NCBI GenBank assembly: GCA_017405965.1
Contig: JAFQZK010000030.1
Coordinates: forward strand, 1-47,386
Direction: 5' to 3'
Length of the DNA stretch: 47,386 bases
Source of the DNA: Muribaculaceae bacterium
GTDB taxonomy: Bacteria; Bacteroidota; Bacteroidia; Bacteroidales; Muribaculaceae
The position numbers and the translations under genes were made by a program. The notes under the pieces are model-generated. The model worked only from the letters and a program-made list of their open reading frames with translations. It did no database searches and had not been told where the DNA came from. Positions 8,207-15,906 of the stretch are shown piece after piece (position 1 is the stretch's first letter; each line of letters opens with the position of its first letter).

Positions 8207-9307
8207 TTATTTCTTGTCGATGATACCCACGAGTTTGATGGTCAACTGTGGCGAGTCGGGGTCATTGGACAGCAATGTGAGCGGCACGTTGAGCATCTTT
8301 TCGTCGGTCAGCGTCGGGTCGATTGTTACCGTGACCGTCGCTGTCTTGCCGCGCTTGACCTCGGTGCGGTTAGCGCTGACTTGGATGAACTCATCGGCGG
8401 GAACCCACAGGCGCCTGATGATGAGGTTGTTCTTGCCCTTGTTGGTGACGGTGAAGGTGCGGGTGAGGGATTGGCCCGGGGTGATGGTGCCGAAGTCCAG
8501 ACGGTCGTCGCAGTCCACCCTGATCACTGGCGCGTCGCGGCGTTCCTGGTCGGTCAGGCCTTCAAAATCTTCCATCACCTGTGCCATCACATTGATGACC
8601 GCCGAACCGGCTGTCGCTTGCGACGGTTGCCGCAATGGCTTGCAAGAAAGTGTCAGGCTGTCCATATTGAAGCCCCATTGGGGTGCATGTTTCGAGAGGT
8701 AATGGACCGTCAAGGCCGTGACCCGGCCGGGAGGTACCGTGTCGGGGACGACAGCGGGCCGCATGTGCGGTTTGTCGCTCGCGACGGCAACGAGAATCGT
8801 GTCGGTCGAAGCGTTGTAGGCACTCAGGTATTGTGTCCTGTTCTTGCCGCGGGAGAGTTCCCCGAAGGGGATATTACGCTGGCTGATGCGCAACGACCCC
8901 GCCTGCACGGGATATTGCTTGTCGAGGGTCGCGGCGCTGGGAATCACGTTGCCCGTAATTTCCAGGAGAGTGCGCTTGGGCTCGGTATTGGTGAAGACGA
9001 GCACCTCCTTGGTGAACTGGCCAGGGCGCCCCGCAGGGTTATAGGAAATCTCGATTGCGGCGGTGTCGCCGGGCTGGATGGGAGTCTCGGGGTAGTTGGT
9101 GGCCGTGCAGCCGCAGCCCACCTGCGCCCTGACGATGAGCAGCGGCTCATCGCCCGTGTTCACCAGCCGCATGTCGCAACGCACCTTGCCGTTCTCTTCC
9201 AGAAAAACGCCAAAGTCGTGCTGTCGCTCCAGCCAGGTCACTTGAGGCTGTGCGACGGCAATCAGTGCCGTCAAGGCAAGCAGCGTTATGGTCGTTAAGT
9301 GTCTCAC
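8207..9307 (-). CDS. Secreted protein with two DUF1573/ASH-like domains
   Basis: The start codon is GTG at 9307, directly after the TAA of the upstream gene. No other start would keep the signal peptide (MRHLTTITLLALTALIAVAQ). Residues about 25-125 are a DUF1573 immunoglobulin-like domain with HDFGVF, the VGCGCTATNYP loop and AGRPGQF. A second domain of the same fold spans about 245-366 (LDFGTITPGQSL to LVGIIDKK). Such domains are common in Bacteroidetes periplasmic or surface proteins, and their binding role is unproven. It is cotranscribed with another DUF1573 gene and with meaB. Confidence 0.85.
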   Translation of the reverse strand: MRHLTTITLLALTALIAVAQPQVTWLERQHDFGVFLEENGKVRCDMRLVNTGDEPLLIVRAQVGCGCTATNYPETPIQPGDTAAIEISYNPAGRPGQFTKEVLVFTNTEPKRTLLEITGNVIPSAATLDKQYPVQAGSLRISQRNIPFGELSRGKNRTQYLSAYNASTDTILVAVASDKPHMRPAVVPDTVPPGRVTALTVHYLSKHAPQWGFNMDSLTLSCKPLRQPSQATAGSAVINVMAQVMEDFEGLTDQERRDAPVIRVDCDDRLDFGTITPGQSLTRTFTVTNKGKNNLIIRRLWVPADEFIQVSANRTEVKRGKTATVTVTIDPTLTDEKMLNVPLTLLSNDPDSPQLTIKLVGIIDKK

Positions 9308-9700
9308 TTATTTCTTGGGGATGACGGTGCCCTCGATGCGCAGCACGTGGGTGCCCTCCTTGCCGTTAGTCTTGATTTTCACCGTCTTCTTGAAGGCACC
9401 GGGGCGTCCGATGGGGCTGAAAGTCACCTTGATTTTGCCCTTCTTGCCCGGCTTGATGGGCTTGGTGGGGTACTCGGGACGTGTGCAGCCACACGAGGCC
9501 GTGGCATCGATGATGAGCAGCGGCTTGTTGCCCGTGTTGGTGAACTCAAAGGTGCAGCTCACGGGTCCGGCCTCCTCCTTGATGGTGCCGAAGTCGTGGG
9601 TCTTGACGGCAAAAGTGGCCTCGGCCTTCTTGTCGTCGGCCATGGCGCTGATAGCCACCATACACACAGCGATAATTGCTATGAATAAACGCTTAGTCAT
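9308..9700 (-). CDS. Secreted single-domain DUF1573 protein
   Basis: The 130-residue protein has a signal peptide (through SAMA, about residue 21) and one DUF1573 domain with THDFGTIKE, the FEFTNTGNKPLLI strand, SCGCTRPEYP and PIGRPGAF. It is the first gene of the minus-strand operon. Its domain is a paralogue of the first domain of the next gene, so the pair likely arose by duplication. Function unknown beyond the fold. Confidence 0.88.
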   Translation of the reverse strand: MTKRLFIAIIAVCMVAISAMADDKKAEATFAVKTHDFGTIKEEAGPVSCTFEFTNTGNKPLLIIDATASCGCTRPEYPTKPIKPGKKGKIKVTFSPIGRPGAFKKTVKIKTNGKEGTHVLRIEGTVIPKK

Positions 9701-9731
9701 TGTATTATCAGTTTTTGTTCGGTATAACCTG

Positions 9732-9739
9732 CAAAGTTA
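9732..9739 (-). promoter_or_regulatory. -7 box for the DUF1573/meaB operon
   Basis: Minus-strand TAACTTTG is a perfect -7 box 31 bp before ATG 9700. A TTTTTG lies 24 bases upstream, rather far for the -33 element. Confidence 0.55.
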
Positions 9740-9810
9740 GAAACATTTTTTGGGATACATGTCCAAAAACCGAAAATTTGTGGGAATGTTATGAAGATAG
9801 AGTTTTTGAA

Positions 9811-9842
9811 TTTTGGATTTTAAGGGCAAATGATTATTTTTG
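9811..9842 (+). promoter_or_regulatory. Promoter for the first DUF2059-like gene
   Basis: TTTTG (9811-9815) and TATTTTTG (9835-9842) are separated by 19 bases, a textbook Bacteroidetes promoter. The start codon lies 43 bp downstream. Confidence 0.75.
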
Positions 9843-9885
9843 CATCATCAATCCAAAAAGTATTAACTTAAAGACTATCACTATT

Positions 9886-10752
9886 ATGAAAAAAGCAAGA
9901 TTACTCATTGCATTGCTGGTGATGCTGATTGCCTCCAGCGGCTATGCCCAGGACAGTTACCGTGAGGCTATAAGTGATTATTTGTCATTATTCGGCAAGT
10001 ATAATCAAATGGATAAAGCCATGCGTGAAATTAACGGAACCGTTTTTATGCAGAGTGACAAAGTGGACTTGGATATGTTGACCGAGCGTTATATACAGGA
10101 GGTTTTCCAAGACCACATGGTAGACTTATTTGAACCCATGATGAAAGAACGTGATGTCACAGAAGCCGACTTGAGAACTATCATTGCAATGGCGGTTACC
10201 CCCGAGGGAAAGACATATTTAGCCCACGAGAACGAGTGGAATGACAAGTTGTCCGAGGTCTCGGGTGAATACATGTCGCAGCTCTTGGAAGGCGTTGAAC
10301 CTGAGAATTTGCAAGTGAATCCAGACATCGATGCCGTTTATGCCGCCAAATTCCAAAAGCTGTGGAAAGATTGTGGTATTGAGGAAAAATCAATCCGCAT
10401 CATGGATGGAGCATTTTCTGGTGAGAAGTTTGGCGAGACGCCAGAAACCGGTAGATTAAAGACCTGGGTTGACAATTTAGGCACGATGGCCTTGAATGCC
10501 GCTTACGGCAGCATGACACTGGAGGATTTAGACTTCGGCGTGAAGTTATACAGCAATGAGTCTTTCCTCAAGGCCACAAACACATCGGACATGAATATTT
10601 ACAGCTTAATGGGTATAGGCGCTCAAATCATGATGAAATATCTCGACTGGATGGAATCCCAAGGTGCTCAGCCGAACGAGAAGTTGCAAAGCATAAAGAT
10701 GCTCAAGAGTCTGATGGAATCGACAAGTAACAGCTATGTCGAAGACGAATAA
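9886..10752 (+). CDS. Secreted DUF2059-like protein, paralogue 1
   Basis: ATG 9886 starts a signal peptide (MKKARLLIALLVMLIASSGYAQ), and the mature part begins DSYREA. The block VTEADLRTIIAMAVTPEGKTYLAHENEW resembles the DUF2059 signature, in which a short helix pair ends in TPxGKxY. The protein is all-helical in appearance, 288 residues, without membrane segments after the signal. A clear promoter precedes it. It is followed by a paralogue 189 bp downstream with the same signal peptide. Function unknown; periplasmic location inferred. Confidence 0.8.
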   Translation: MKKARLLIALLVMLIASSGYAQDSYREAISDYLSLFGKYNQMDKAMREINGTVFMQSDKVDLDMLTERYIQEVFQDHMVDLFEPMMKERDVTEADLRTIIAMAVTPEGKTYLAHENEWNDKLSEVSGEYMSQLLEGVEPENLQVNPDIDAVYAAKFQKLWKDCGIEEKSIRIMDGAFSGEKFGETPETGRLKTWVDNLGTMALNAAYGSMTLEDLDFGVKLYSNESFLKATNTSDMNIYSLMGIGAQIMMKYLDWMESQGAQPNEKLQSIKMLKSLMESTSNSYVEDE

Positions 10753-10941
10753 GTCTTAGAGTATTATTCAGCCTAAGGATACTTCACATTAATGCCATCA
10801 GTCGTTAATCATGCCAGCGGCTGATGCTCTTTGCCCCTCGCCAGATAATTTGTAGCGCAAAGTTGTCTGCTTGTACCGACTTTTTATCTATTATTGCAGA
10901 ATTAAACTCAAAGCGAATTAACTTTAAAACTATAATAAAAT
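10753..10941 (+). other. Spacer between paralogues, imperfect hairpin
   Basis: The 189-bp gap holds an imperfect stem (CATCAGTCG near 10797 with CAGCGGCTGATG near 10815) whose right arm recurs in the spacer after the second paralogue (11967-11978). The duplication therefore probably included the 3' flank. A weak -7-like TATTATTG lies near 10890. Confidence 0.4.
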
Positions 10942-11790
10942 ATGAAAAAGACAAGATTACTTATTGCATTGCTGGTGATGCTGGTTGCCTCCAGCGGCTA
11001 TGCCCAGGACAGTTATCGTGAGGCCGTGAAGCAGTACCTGAATGTGGATGAGAAGTTTGAACGGCTCCAAGTCATCATACCGGTCTGGAAGATGTTGTTC
11101 GCCAACGATGGCAAGGTGAACCTTGACCAGTTGAACGAACGTTATCTCAAAGAGCAAATGGTGGATGATTACATTGAAATACTGATTCCCCCATTACAGG
11201 CCCAAAACATAACAGAAGCCGACTTGCAGGAAGTTCACTCACTGCTTTCCACACCCCAGGGCAAGACTTATGCAGCCCATCTAGCGGAATGGCAAAACGA
11301 GTGGGATACCGAGGTCATGAGCCTCATGCTGGATGTAGTCTATGAAATGGATACTGAAGAGGAACTCGAACTAGAGCCTGTTCAACTCAATGCCGACATC
11401 GATGCCGCCTTTGCCACAAAGGTGACGAAGTTAGTGGATGACATGTCTATCGTGTCGACATTTGTTGAGACATTGAATGAACCCAGCCCGTTCGGTCCCG
11501 ATGATGAGACGGACCCAAAGGTGATAGACTGGTTCAAAGAAAATTTGCCCGTCATAGCACTGAATACTGCTTATGGCATGTTAACTGACGAAGACCTGGA
11601 TTTCGGCCTAATGCTTTTCACCAAGGAGTCGTATCGTAAAGTTGTGGATTTTTCGAACAACAATGATGATAAATTAATGGTGACCGCCTTGTTGACAAAG
11701 TATATGGAATGGATGAATGCACAAGGTGCAACACTCAGAGAGGATCCTGCTGCTGTCGGGGACATTTTCAAGGCTTTATTGAATGGGTAA
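10942..11790 (+). CDS. Secreted DUF2059-like protein, paralogue 2
   Basis: The signal peptide is almost identical to that of the preceding gene (only Thr for Ala at residue 4 and Val for Ile at 15), and DSYREAV follows. The mature part has diverged strongly but keeps ITEADLQEVHSLLSTPQGKTYAAHLAEW, LNADIDAAFATKV, the ALNTAYGMLTDEDLDFGLML region and a closing YMEWMNAQGA. The 282-residue protein carries an acidic insert, DTEEELELEP. Tandem duplication followed by divergence is clear. Role unknown. Confidence 0.8.
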   Translation: MKKTRLLIALLVMLVASSGYAQDSYREAVKQYLNVDEKFERLQVIIPVWKMLFANDGKVNLDQLNERYLKEQMVDDYIEILIPPLQAQNITEADLQEVHSLLSTPQGKTYAAHLAEWQNEWDTEVMSLMLDVVYEMDTEEELELEPVQLNADIDAAFATKVTKLVDDMSIVSTFVETLNEPSPFGPDDETDPKVIDWFKENLPVIALNTAYGMLTDEDLDFGLMLFTKESYRKVVDFSNNNDDKLMVTALLTKYMEWMNAQGATLREDPAAVGDIFKALLNG

Positions 11791-11887
11791 TGCAGGTATA
11801 GACTATAATTTTGCCGATGATATAGACCTTGGCGACCGCGAGTCCAACTAGCAGATGCATGATTAGCGATATTTCTTAAGAACTCAC

Positions 11888-12007
11888 GTTTCGGCGTTGA
11901 GAATTCAAGATTTATCTCGCAGTTGCCGAAACAGCTTCTACCAGCCGCTGTCCGAGTGATCGATGACAGCGGCTGATGTCATAGTCGGAGGTGCCGACGG
12001 TTTTTTT
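11888..12007 (+). terminator. Nested hairpins and intrinsic terminator
   Basis: GTTTCGGC/GCCGAAAC (11888-11895 with 11925-11932) and CAGCCGCTGTC/GACAGCGGCTG (11942-11952 with 11965-11975) precede GTCGG-CCGAC (11984-11998) and seven T (12001-12007). The last stem with its T run is a Rho-independent terminator separating the DUF2059 pair from the protease gene. Confidence 0.65.
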
Positions 12008-12050
12008 AGCGTTTTTCTGCGAGAATTAGGGTTTGTAATAGCTTTTTTAG

Positions 12051-12058
12051 TAAATTTG
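12051..12058 (+). promoter_or_regulatory. -7 box for the tricorn-like protease
   Basis: TAAATTTG matches TAnnTTTG and lies 29 bp before ATG 12088. The nearest TTTG upstream (12032-12035) is only 15 bases away, short for a -33 element. Confidence 0.55.
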
Positions 12059-12087
12059 CAGGATAAAACCCAAATTTAAGTACGATC

Positions 12088-15000
12088 ATGATGAAGAAAA
12101 TCTTGCTTTCTCTCGCCGCAGTGACGGCGATGACGGCGATGGCCGACACGCCGTTGTGGATGCGTTTTGCGAGCATCTCGCCAGACGGTAACAAGATCGC
12201 GTTCTGCTACAAGGGTGACATCTATGTGGTGCCCTCCAGTGGCGGACAGGCTGTGCAGTTGACCTCACAGTCGAGTTATGAAACCATGCCCGTGTGGTCG
12301 CCCGACGGCGCTACGCTGGCCTTTGCCAGCGACCGTAAGGGTAACAACGACATCTATGTGATGCCCTCGACCGGTGGCCAGCCCAAGCAGCTCACGCGCA
12401 ACAGCGCTGCCGAGACGCCGTGGACCTTCAGCCCCGATGGCAAGTACATCTATTACAGTGCCGCCATCCAGGACCCTGCGAGCAGCATGCTTTTCCCGAG
12501 CGGCCGCTTGACCGAGGTGTACAGGGTGCCTGTTGAGGGAGGCCGCTCCACGCGCGAGTTGGGCACCCCTGCCGAGTACATCTGCTGGAACAAGACCGGT
12601 GATTACTTCGTTTATCAGGATCGCAAGGGCGGCGAGGATGAATACCGCAAGCATCACACCTCGTCGATTACACGCGACATCTGGTGCTATGACGCCAAGA
12701 CCGGTCATCACACCAACCTGACCAACATCGGCGGCGAGGACCGCAACCCCGTCCTCAGTCCCGACGGCAAGACGGTCTATTTCCTGAGCGAGCGCAACGG
12801 CGGCTCGATGAACGTCTATTCGATGCCCCTCGACCATCCCAGCCAGTTGACTGCAGTGACCAACTTCACCGTCAACCCCGTGCGCTTCCTCTCCATCGCC
12901 AATAACGGCACATTGTGCTTCACCCAGGACGGTGAACTTTACACCATGCGCCAGGGCGGTCAGCCCAGCAAGGTGAACATCAGCCTGTGGCATGACGACA
13001 GCGACCAGATCCAGAACCTGTCGTTCACCCGCGGCGCTACCGATGCCGCGGTATCGCCCGATGGCAAGATGGTGGCCTTTGTCGTTCGCGGCGAGGTCTT
13101 TGTGACCTCGGTGGAATACAGCACCACCAAGCGTATCACCAACACCCCCGCTGCCGAGAACTGGGTATCGTGGGGCGCCGACAACCGTACGCTGGCCTAT
13201 GCTACCGAGCGCAACGGCAACTGGGAACTCGTCCTCGCCACCATCGAGCGCAAGGATGACCCCAACTTCCCCAACGCCACCCTCATCAAGGAAGAGATCC
13301 TGCTGCCCTCGACCACGGTTGAGCGCATGTATCCCTGCCTGTCGCCCGATGGCAAGAAACTGGCCTTTATCGAGGACCGTACCTACCTCAAGGTTTATGA
13401 CCTCAAGACCAAGCAGGTTACCCAGGTGACCGACGGCTCGACCTGGTATGAGACCAACGGCGGCTTCGACTACAGTTGGTCGCCCGACGGCAAGTGGTTT
13501 GCCCTCGAGTTCATCGGCAACCAGCGTGACCCCTATACCGACATCGGTATCGTGTCGGCCAACGGCGGTCCCATCACCAATATCACGGGTAGTGCCTACA
13601 TCAGCGAGGGGCCCCGCTGGGTCATGGAGGGCAATGCCATCATGTTCCGCAGCAACCGCTTCGGTATGCGCAGCCACGCCTCGTGGGGCTCGCAGGACGA
13701 CGTCTTCCTGGCCTTTGTCAACCAGGAGGCCCTCGACCGCTACAACCTCAACAAGGAGGATTACGAACTGCTGACCGAGGCCGAGAAAGAAGCCAAGAAA
13801 GCTGAGGATAAAGCCGCCGAGGCTGCCAAGAACAGCAAGAAGAAAGGCAAAGATGCCGCACCCGCTGCCAAACCCGCCAACAAGGACATTAACGTCGAGC
13901 TGGCCGGCATCGAGGACCGCATCGTGCGCGTGACGCCCAACTCGAGCAACATCTCGGGCTGCATGGTCACGCCCGACGGCGAGTCGCTCTACTACCTGTC
14001 GGCCTTTGAAAAGGGTTATGACCTGTGGAAGATGGACCTGCGCAAGCACGAGACCAAGCTGTTGAACAAGATGGGTGGCGGCGGTGCCGACATTCAGGCC
14101 AGCAAGGATGGCAAGACGCTGTTTGTGCTGGGTGGCAGCAGGATGCAGAAGCTCACCGTTGCCAGTGACAAGCTCACGGGCATCGATTACAAGGCCGACA
14201 TGAAGATGGACCTGTTCGCCGAGCGCGAGTACATGTTCAACCATGTGGACAAGCAGATCACCAAGCGCTTCTACAACCTCAACTACCACGGTTGTGACTG
14301 GAAGGCCAACGTGGAGACCTACCGCAAGTTCCTGCCCCACATCAACAACAATCAGGACTTCGCCAACCTGTTGAGCGAGTTGCTGGGTGAGCTGAACGCT
14401 TCGCACACCGGTGGCCGTTTCTATCCCACCAGCGGCGAGGCCACATCCGACCTGGGTCTCATCTACGACTGGAGCTATACCGGCAACGGACTCATGGTGG
14501 AAGAGGTGATCGAGGGCGGCCCGCTGGCCAAGGCCAAGAGCAAAATCAAGCCCGGTGTCGTTCTTGAGAAAATCAACGGCACTTACATCAACCTGGATAA
14601 CGACTATACCGAGTTGCTTAACGGCCAGGCCGGCAAGAAGACCCTGCTCTCGCTGTTCGACCCCAACACCGGCAGACACTGGGAAGAGGTTGTGAAGCCC
14701 ATCAGCAAGGGCGCCCTTGGTGACCTGATGTACAAGCGCTGGGTAAAGCGTAACGCCCACATCGTGGACAGCCTGTCGGGCGGCCGCCTGGGCTATGTTC
14801 ACCTGGAGTCGATGAACGACGCCAGCTACCGCGACATCTACAGCGATGTACTGGGTAAATACAACAAGCGTGACGGTATCGTCATCGACACCCGCTTCAA
14901 CGGCGGAGGTCGCCTGCACGAGGACATCGAGGTGCTCTTCAGCGGCAAGAAGTATTTCACTCAGGTCATCCGCGGCCGCGAGGCCTGCGACATGCCCAGC

Positions 15001-15342
15001 CGCCGCTGGAACAAGCCCAGCATCATGCTGCAGTGCGAGGCCAACTACAGCAACGCGCACGGCACGCCCTGGGTTTACAGCCATGACAAGTTGGGCAAAC
15101 TTGTGGGTATGCCCGTTCCCGGCACCATGACCAGTGTGTCGTGGGAGCGCCTGCAAGACTCGTCGCTCGTGTTCGGTATTCCCATCATCGGATACCTGCT
15201 GCCCGAGGGCAATTACCTCGAGAACACGCAGTTGGAACCCGATATCAAGATCGCCAACAACCCCGAGACCGTCGTCAATGGTGAAGACTTGCAGCTCAAG
15301 GCTGCCGTCGAAGAATTGATGCGCGAGTGTGGACTGAAATAA
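12088..15342 (+). CDS. Tricorn-like S41 family protease, secreted
   Basis: The 1084-residue protein has a signal peptide (through MTAMA), then WD40/TolB-type propeller repeats with recurring SPDGxxxAF motifs over about residues 25-540. A Lys/Ala-rich linker (about 565-605, EAKKAEDKAAEAAKNSKKKG) and a second short propeller follow. A C-terminal part has His773 (ELNASHTGG), a PDZ domain (about 790-870) and an S41 core with the likely nucleophile Ser988 (ANYSNAHG). Tricorn proteases cut short peptides; in Bacteroidales they are exported and may digest peptides in the periplasm. The residue after the serine is Asn, where archaeal tricorn has Asp. The gene stands alone between terminators. Confidence 0.93.
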   Translation: MMKKILLSLAAVTAMTAMADTPLWMRFASISPDGNKIAFCYKGDIYVVPSSGGQAVQLTSQSSYETMPVWSPDGATLAFASDRKGNNDIYVMPSTGGQPKQLTRNSAAETPWTFSPDGKYIYYSAAIQDPASSMLFPSGRLTEVYRVPVEGGRSTRELGTPAEYICWNKTGDYFVYQDRKGGEDEYRKHHTSSITRDIWCYDAKTGHHTNLTNIGGEDRNPVLSPDGKTVYFLSERNGGSMNVYSMPLDHPSQLTAVTNFTVNPVRFLSIANNGTLCFTQDGELYTMRQGGQPSKVNISLWHDDSDQIQNLSFTRGATDAAVSPDGKMVAFVVRGEVFVTSVEYSTTKRITNTPAAENWVSWGADNRTLAYATERNGNWELVLATIERKDDPNFPNATLIKEEILLPSTTVERMYPCLSPDGKKLAFIEDRTYLKVYDLKTKQVTQVTDGSTWYETNGGFDYSWSPDGKWFALEFIGNQRDPYTDIGIVSANGGPITNITGSAYISEGPRWVMEGNAIMFRSNRFGMRSHASWGSQDDVFLAFVNQEALDRYNLNKEDYELLTEAEKEAKKAEDKAAEAAKNSKKKGKDAAPAAKPANKDINVELAGIEDRIVRVTPNSSNISGCMVTPDGESLYYLSAFEKGYDLWKMDLRKHETKLLNKMGGGGADIQASKDGKTLFVLGGSRMQKLTVASDKLTGIDYKADMKMDLFAEREYMFNHVDKQITKRFYNLNYHGCDWKANVETYRKFLPHINNNQDFANLLSELLGELNASHTGGRFYPTSGEATSDLGLIYDWSYTGNGLMVEEVIEGGPLAKAKSKIKPGVVLEKINGTYINLDNDYTELLNGQAGKKTLLSLFDPNTGRHWEEVVKPISKGALGDLMYKRWVKRNAHIVDSLSGGRLGYVHLESMNDASYRDIYSDVLGKYNKRDGIVIDTRFNGGGRLHEDIEVLFSGKKYFTQVIRGREACDMPSRRWNKPSIMLQCEANYSNAHGTPWVYSHDKLGKLVGMPVPGTMTSVSWERLQDSSLVFGIPIIGYLLPEGNYLENTQLEPDIKIANNPETVVNGEDLQLKAAVEELMRECGLK

Positions 15343-15354
15343 CAATTAACTCAT

Positions 15355-15383
15355 GTGGGGCCCCTTTGGGGTCCCACGTTTTT
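15355..15383 (+). terminator. Intrinsic terminator after the protease gene
   Basis: GTGGGGCCCC pairs with GGGGTCCCAC (one G-T) around TTT, with five T residues after it. It lies 13 bp after the stop codon and just before the SemiSWEET start, so read-through into that gene is possible. Confidence 0.75.
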
Positions 15384-15398
15384 AATCTTATATCTCAT

Positions 15399-15686
15399 AT
15401 GATCGATTTTATCACCAACAACTTGTCCGACATTATCGGTTACTCCGGTTCGATCTGTCTGGTACTTGGCTACATGCCCCAGGCTATCTACACCATCCGT
15501 ACCCATGACACCGACGGCATCGCCTTGCCCACCTTCCTGATGATGGGTATAGGCGGTATCTTGTTTGCCATCCAGGGCCTGATGCTTGAAAACTGGCCGC
15601 TGTTCATCACCAATGTCATCACCACCGTGTCGAGCGCCATTGTGTTCGGCATCAAGATGTACAACGACTATTGGAAGAAAAAGTAG
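15399..15686 (+). CDS. SemiSWEET sugar transporter (PQ-loop family)
   Basis: The 95-residue protein has three predicted membrane helices (about 11-29, 42-60 and 66-84) and the Tyr-Met-Pro-Gln motif at 25-28 that gives the PQ-loop family its name. SemiSWEETs dimerise and carry sugars by facilitated diffusion across the inner membrane. I choose ATG 15399; the longer frame would run through the terminator hairpin. The substrate cannot be read from the sequence. Confidence 0.88.
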   Translation: MIDFITNNLSDIIGYSGSICLVLGYMPQAIYTIRTHDTDGIALPTFLMMGIGGILFAIQGLMLENWPLFITNVITTVSSAIVFGIKMYNDYWKKK

Positions 15687-15764
15687 CTGTCCTGCACCAA
15701 GCATTTCTCTGCATGTTTATCGGGTTATGGATTTCAAGGGAGAGGATTAAAAAGCATTTTTTTC

Positions 15765-15795
15765 TTTGACAGGTCAAAAATAACCCTTAACTTTG
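15765..15795 (+). promoter_or_regulatory. Promoter for the TonB receptor/DUF5689/EEP operon
   Basis: TTTG at 15765-15768 and TAACTTTG at 15788-15795 are 19 bases apart, a perfect Bacteroidetes promoter. The leader to ATG 15907 is about 105 nt, AT-rich, with no obvious hairpin. Confidence 0.75.
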
Positions 15796-15906
15796 AAAAC
15801 TTTTCATGGTGGGACGACCTTTCTTGCTGTGGATTATGTGAAATTAACTTAAACGTTAAGCACTTAACCTTATCTGTGATCACTATAAATTTAATATATT
15901 ACTTTT

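Noticed and set aside
7033-9298. Long plus-strand frames opposite meaB and the DUF1573 gene
   Set aside because: These are shadows of well-recognised minus-strand genes with intact motifs and signal peptides.
12265-15345. A 1026-codon open frame on the minus strand opposite the tricorn-like protease
   Set aside because: It is a shadow caused by codon bias of the real gene. The plus-strand frame has a signal peptide, propeller motifs and a complete S41 core, while the antisense product is a Val/Leu/Gly/His-rich string without domains.
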